Of a stretch of 64,000 nucleotides of DNA, positions 61,788 to 64,000 are shown piece after piece. Where the stretch lies: contig CANQBQ010000006.1 of assembly GCA_947589045.1 (NCBI GenBank), forward strand, positions 21,246 through 85,245, read 5' to 3'. The translations under genes and the position numbers were made by a program. Each line of letters starts with the position of its first letter. The stretch's first letter is position 1. Under the pieces are notes generated by a model. That model was not told the DNA's origin. It saw only the letters and a program-made list of their open reading frames with translations, and ran no database searches. This DNA is from an uncultured Clostridia bacterium. GTDB taxonomy: Bacteria > Bacillota > Clostridia > Monoglobales > Monoglobaceae.

Positions 61788-63089
61788 TCAATTTATTTTT
61801 TTGTGCATAGTTGACAACGGCACATATTTTCGGCGATTTGGCTTGATTTTCGGCGTATGCGAGCGGGTAAAACCGGCGTTTTCGCGCATTGCCGACGCGA
61901 GATTTTCAATGCTGTCCGCAAGGCGGTCGATTGCGTAGAGGTCGCTCGGACGCACGATTTCCCGCTCCTGCGTCGGCGCGTTTTGAGGCGGTGCGGTGCG
62001 GGCGGGCTGTACGTCGGGCTGTACTTCGAAATCCTCCCGCCGAATTTTCGGAATTTCGTTTTTGACTGCTTCGGGCGGGATTGGCGGCTTGGTTGGGGGA
62101 TTTCCCGCGGGGCGTATGTCAAGGTCGTACTTCATTTCCCGCCGCGGCTTTGAATTTATAAAGGCGCGTCCGACGGGCAGGATTATTCTCGAATTTGAAA
62201 TATAGGCGTATGCGAACATTTCCGCTCTGCCGTTTATCAGCTTTATCCGCTCGCACAAAAAGCCCTGCGGAGCGGTGAATTCTCTGACACGCGACCAGCC
62301 GCCGCCCGACGCGCTTGCGGCGTATAGGCGGTCTGCGCCTTCCCACATTATATTAAGGCGTTCGTTTTCCTCAAACACGGCGCAGGACTTTACTTCGCCG
62401 CTTTGCTTGGTCAGCAGCTTTGCGTCCTCCCACTGTGCGTCGAACTCGGGAAGGCGGCGGTAGAAAATTCCGCCCGCCGAAGCTGTGCAGAGGTGTATGC
62501 CGCCGTAATCGAAAGCCGCAGCTTTGTCAGCGCGCTCCGAAATGAGCGTAAAGTCGCCGAACCTCTTTTGCGACCACTTGTATATACGCTCTCCGAAGCC
62601 CGTCCCCTCCTGAGTGTAGAATATATGTATATCGTTGTTTGAAGCTTTGCACACCTCAAATTCACGGTGCTTTCCGTCGATGTAGTCTATCGGCTCGGGA
62701 GTTGTACCGCCGTTTAAGGTCTGTATGCAAAGCATAGCCTTGCCTCCGTAGCTTATGCGGTAGAACGCCGTCATAAGCGCGTTCACCCCGATTAGGCGGA
62801 AGTCGGATATGTCGATGCTGTTCCCCGCTCTCGCCTTCAGCAGATATTCCTTTGAGAAGCCGTCGGCTCCCTCTCTGAGGCACACTAAGTTGCGCTCCCT
62901 GTCCTGGCAGATTATAACAATTCCGCCGTTTTGGTCTGTCGCCGCGTCGAAGCCGCCGCGTATATCGGGAAAAATCACCGAGCGGTCGCGAAACCTGCCC
63001 GCCGACGCGTTCCTTATGCAAAGCCCCGCCCGCTTTTGCGTGAATATGTATTTTAGTCCGCCGCTTGTTGAAACTGCAATATTTGGCAT
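61788..63089 (-). CDS. Unrecognised 433-aa protein, possible beta-propeller with Pro-rich linker
   Basis: I do not recognise this family. Residues 1-320 look all-beta and repetitive: short Gly/aromatic strands recur about every 45-50 residues (GGLKYIFTQKRAG, GGIVIICQDRERN, GKAMLCIQTLNGG, NNDIHIFYTQEGTG, GGIHLCTASAGGIFYRR, ERLNIMWEGADRLY), as in a beta-propeller. Residues 330-385 are Pro/Arg/Glu-rich and unstructured (PPTKPPIPPEA, TAPPQNAPTQERE), then a short helix IDRLADSIENLASAM and a basic tail. No signal peptide or TM segment. AAAGGAGTAAT upstream of ATG 63089 supports the start. Confidence 0.72.
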   Translation of the reverse strand: MPNIAVSTSGGLKYIFTQKRAGLCIRNASAGRFRDRSVIFPDIRGGFDAATDQNGGIVIICQDRERNLVCLREGADGFSKEYLLKARAGNSIDISDFRLIGVNALMTAFYRISYGGKAMLCIQTLNGGTTPEPIDYIDGKHREFEVCKASNNDIHIFYTQEGTGFGERIYKWSQKRFGDFTLISERADKAAAFDYGGIHLCTASAGGIFYRRLPEFDAQWEDAKLLTKQSGEVKSCAVFEENERLNIMWEGADRLYAASASGGGWSRVREFTAPQGFLCERIKLINGRAEMFAYAYISNSRIILPVGRAFINSKPRREMKYDLDIRPAGNPPTKPPIPPEAVKNEIPKIRREDFEVQPDVQPARTAPPQNAPTQEREIVRPSDLYAIDRLADSIENLASAMRENAGFTRSHTPKIKPNRRKYVPLSTMHKKIN

Positions 63090-63280
63090 ATATATTACTC
63101 CTTTTGATATTCGTAATGATTTGATATATTTTAATATATTAGAAGTCGGCGAAAACTGTTAACAAACGATTGAAAAACGATTTTTCCGTGAACTTCATCA
63201 AATTATTTAACAAATTTCAACCTTTTTTGCCGTAAAAATGTTAATTTTATTATTAAATTTAACAAATTTTATAAAAACTG

Positions 63281-63309
63281 TTGCAAAATTAAAACACTCG
63301 TGCTAAAAT
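63281..63309 (+). promoter_or_regulatory. Sigma-A promoter of rpmB
   Basis: TTGCAA (63281-63286), 17-bp spacer, TAAAAT (63304-63309), with a very A+T-rich upstream tract (63190-63280) that could act as an UP element. Two exact copies of ATTTAACAAATTT lie in it (63205-63217 and 63257-63269). Confidence 0.72.
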
Positions 63310-63356
63310 AATTTATATTGTGACTAATTGAAATATTGTTCAGGAGGTGTTAATAT

Positions 63357-63545
63357 ATGGCAAAGTGTGAGGTTTGCGGCAAGGGCGTTACCTTCGGTAT
63401 CAAGGTTTCCCATTCGCATCGCAGGTCTAACAAAGCGTGGAAGCCTAATATCAGGAGAGTGAGAGCGATTGTGGACGGAACTCCCAAGAAGGTTTATGTC
63501 TGCACAAGATGCCTGCGTTCGGGCAAAGTTGACCGCGCTGTTTAA
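63357..63545 (+). CDS. rpmB: 50S ribosomal protein L28, zinc-binding form
   Basis: 62 aa. MAKCEVCGKGVTFG and YVCTRCLRSGKV give two CxxC pairs (Cys4, Cys7, Cys49, Cys52), the zinc-binding C+ form. CAGGAGGTG upstream. Divergent/convergent arrangement with spoVM on the opposite strand just downstream is as in Bacillus, where spoVM and rpmB are neighbours. Confidence 0.98.
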   Translation: MAKCEVCGKGVTFGIKVSHSHRRSNKAWKPNIRRVRAIVDGTPKKVYVCTRCLRSGKVDRAV

Positions 63546-63558
63546 TATTTTAAGAAAT

Positions 63559-63590
63559 AATATCCCGAGAAAATTTCTCGGGATATTTTC
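63559..63590 (+). terminator. Terminator after rpmB
   Basis: 14-bp arms AATATCCCGAGAAA/TTTCTCGGGATATT, effective AAATTT loop, then TTTC. Confidence 0.82.
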
Positions 63591-63621
63591 TTTGCGGTCA
63601 TACCGCTTGCTATCCGACGTC

Positions 63622-63642
63622 TCGCCCCAAGGGGCGTTTTTT
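63622..63642 (+). terminator. Second hairpin terminator downstream of rpmB
   Basis: CGCCCC/GGGGCG (63623-63628 and 63631-63636) followed by six T; the T-run reaches into the spoVM stop codon on the other strand. Confidence 0.6.
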
Positions 63643-63721
63643 ATTCCCCTTTGCGGATTTTAAACAATGTACGCAGTATCCCGCCCACAAACTTCGGCGG
63701 TCTGATGACAACTATTTTCAT
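63641..63721 (-). CDS. spoVM: Stage V sporulation protein M (SpoVM)
   Basis: 26 codons, too short for routine gene finding. Sequence MKIVVIRPPKFVGGILRTLF followed by KIRKGE aligns end to end with Bacillus SpoVM (also 26 aa): shared MK start, Pro9, the PKFxGGIxR core and a basic end. SpoVM is an amphipathic helix that senses the convex forespore outer membrane and anchors SpoIVA for coat assembly; Pro9 is important for its shallow insertion. AGAGGTCGGG lies upstream of the ATG at 63721. Neighbourhood with rpmB matches Bacillus. Confidence 0.88.
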   Translation of the reverse strand: MKIVVIRPPKFVGGILRTLFKIRKGE

Positions 63722-63749
63722 AAACCCGACCTCTCTTTCCCCGAAATTT

Positions 63750-63920
63750 TTATGTCTTAACGACAATCCAGACGCCTATTCCGATTATTGCAATTCCGAA
63801 CAGCGTAACTAAAAGGTAGTATGGCAAAACATTGGCGAGGAACATACCCGCGCCAAGGCAGATAAACACATACCCGACTTTCGGCGGCTTTCCGCACCGC
63901 TTTCGCTTTTTGCATTTCAT
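63750..63920 (-). CDS. Small two-helix membrane protein next to spoVM
   Basis: 56 aa, not recognised. Highly basic N-terminus MKCKKRKRCGKPPK with two Cys, then two hydrophobic helices (VGYVFICLGAGMFLANVLP and YYLLVTLFGIAIIGIGVWIV) separated by a Pro. AAGGCGGGG upstream of ATG 63920. It ends 28 bp before spoVM on the same strand, so the two are probably one transcript and this may be a mother-cell sporulation membrane protein (inference). A 78-codon frame overlapping it in another register is judged spurious. Confidence 0.65.
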   Translation of the reverse strand: MKCKKRKRCGKPPKVGYVFICLGAGMFLANVLPYYLLVTLFGIAIIGIGVWIVVKT

Positions 63921-64000
63921 ACGCACCCCGCCTTTGCCTTTTTAATTCAGTATATTCGCCTGTGCGCGTTTTGTGAATGGGCGTTTTATGCACTTTAAAA

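Noticed and set aside
63757..63993. 78-codon minus-strand frame near the window end
   Set aside because: Overlaps the better supported 56-aa two-helix ORF in another register; composition is Arg-rich and lacks a ribosome-binding site.

Overview
This window looks like a chromosomal segment of an anaerobic, endospore-forming member of the Bacillota, class Clostridia. The sporulation genes are sigH, cwlD, spoIVFB, spoIIM and a 26-codon spoVM. Anaerobic fermentative metabolism is shown by pta-ackA, a bifurcating transhydrogenase pair nfnAB, NADP-type gdhA, mgsA and a type III glutamine synthetase. Coding density is high. No rRNA, tRNA, CRISPR array, prophage or intact insertion sequence was seen. 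The genus cannot be fixed by reading alone.

Layout. 1-7.3 kb: 3' part of an archaeal-type aspS, glnN, a solitary sugar-binding lipoprotein, then queH-pyrE-HAD phosphatase-membrane protein. 7.3-9.5 kb: cwlD, a hicAB toxin-antitoxin module, nth on the other strand. 9.5-15.2 kb: glyA-rarA-Na+ symporter, then metY behind a leader carrying a 20-codon upstream ORF. 15.3-23.4 kb: tspO, then a minus-strand block (pta-ackA-sigH and htpG), divergent tmcAL, and an M20 amidohydrolase. 23.4-24.0 kb: a 598-bp non-coding region holding a MITE-like repeat element. 24.0-30.4 kb: a secreted M28 peptidase with an odd C-terminus, nfnA-nfnB, gdhA. 30.5-41.4 kb: a long co-directional run nudF-zapA-U32-dut-NusG_II-Gx transporter-maf-mreB-mreC-mreD-mrdA, then minD-mgsA. 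41.4-47.4 kb: inverted spoIVFB with a truncated spoIVFA-like gene, the radical-SAM pair TIGR03960/TIGR03936, rplU-rpmA-obg. 47.4-52.9 kb: an EamA transporter and rplS-lepB-rbgA-rnhB-yraN-dipeptidase-P-loop kinase. 53.0-59.6 kb: aminotransferase-purB-proC, spoIIM, xerD, purD. 59.6-64 kb: an EF-G paralogue and a 433-aa protein I do not recognise on the minus strand, rpmB on the plus strand, and two tiny minus-strand genes (spoVM and a 56-aa two-helix membrane protein).

How it fits together. The 35-47 kb stretch is a rearranged version of the classic maf-radC-mreBCD-minCD-spoIVFAB-rplU-ysxB-rpmA-obg locus of Bacillus. Several expected members are missing here: radC, minC (and the minE found beside it in clostridia), ysxB/prp, and the LytM half of spoIVFA. 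The L27 protein lacks the N-terminal extension that Prp would remove, so that loss appears coordinated. Promoters could be read for many units. Every one listed has TTG-type -35 and TAWWAT-type -10 hexamers exactly 17 bp apart, so ordinary sigma-A transcription dominates.

Most unusual signals: the metY leader (an operator-like palindrome inside the promoter plus a Met/Cys-containing micro-ORF), the near-leaderless hicA with an operator over its -10, the M28 peptidase whose C-terminus resembles a zincin family but lacks HExxH, the truncated spoIVFA-like gene, minD without partners in the cluster, and the unrecognised 433-aa protein.
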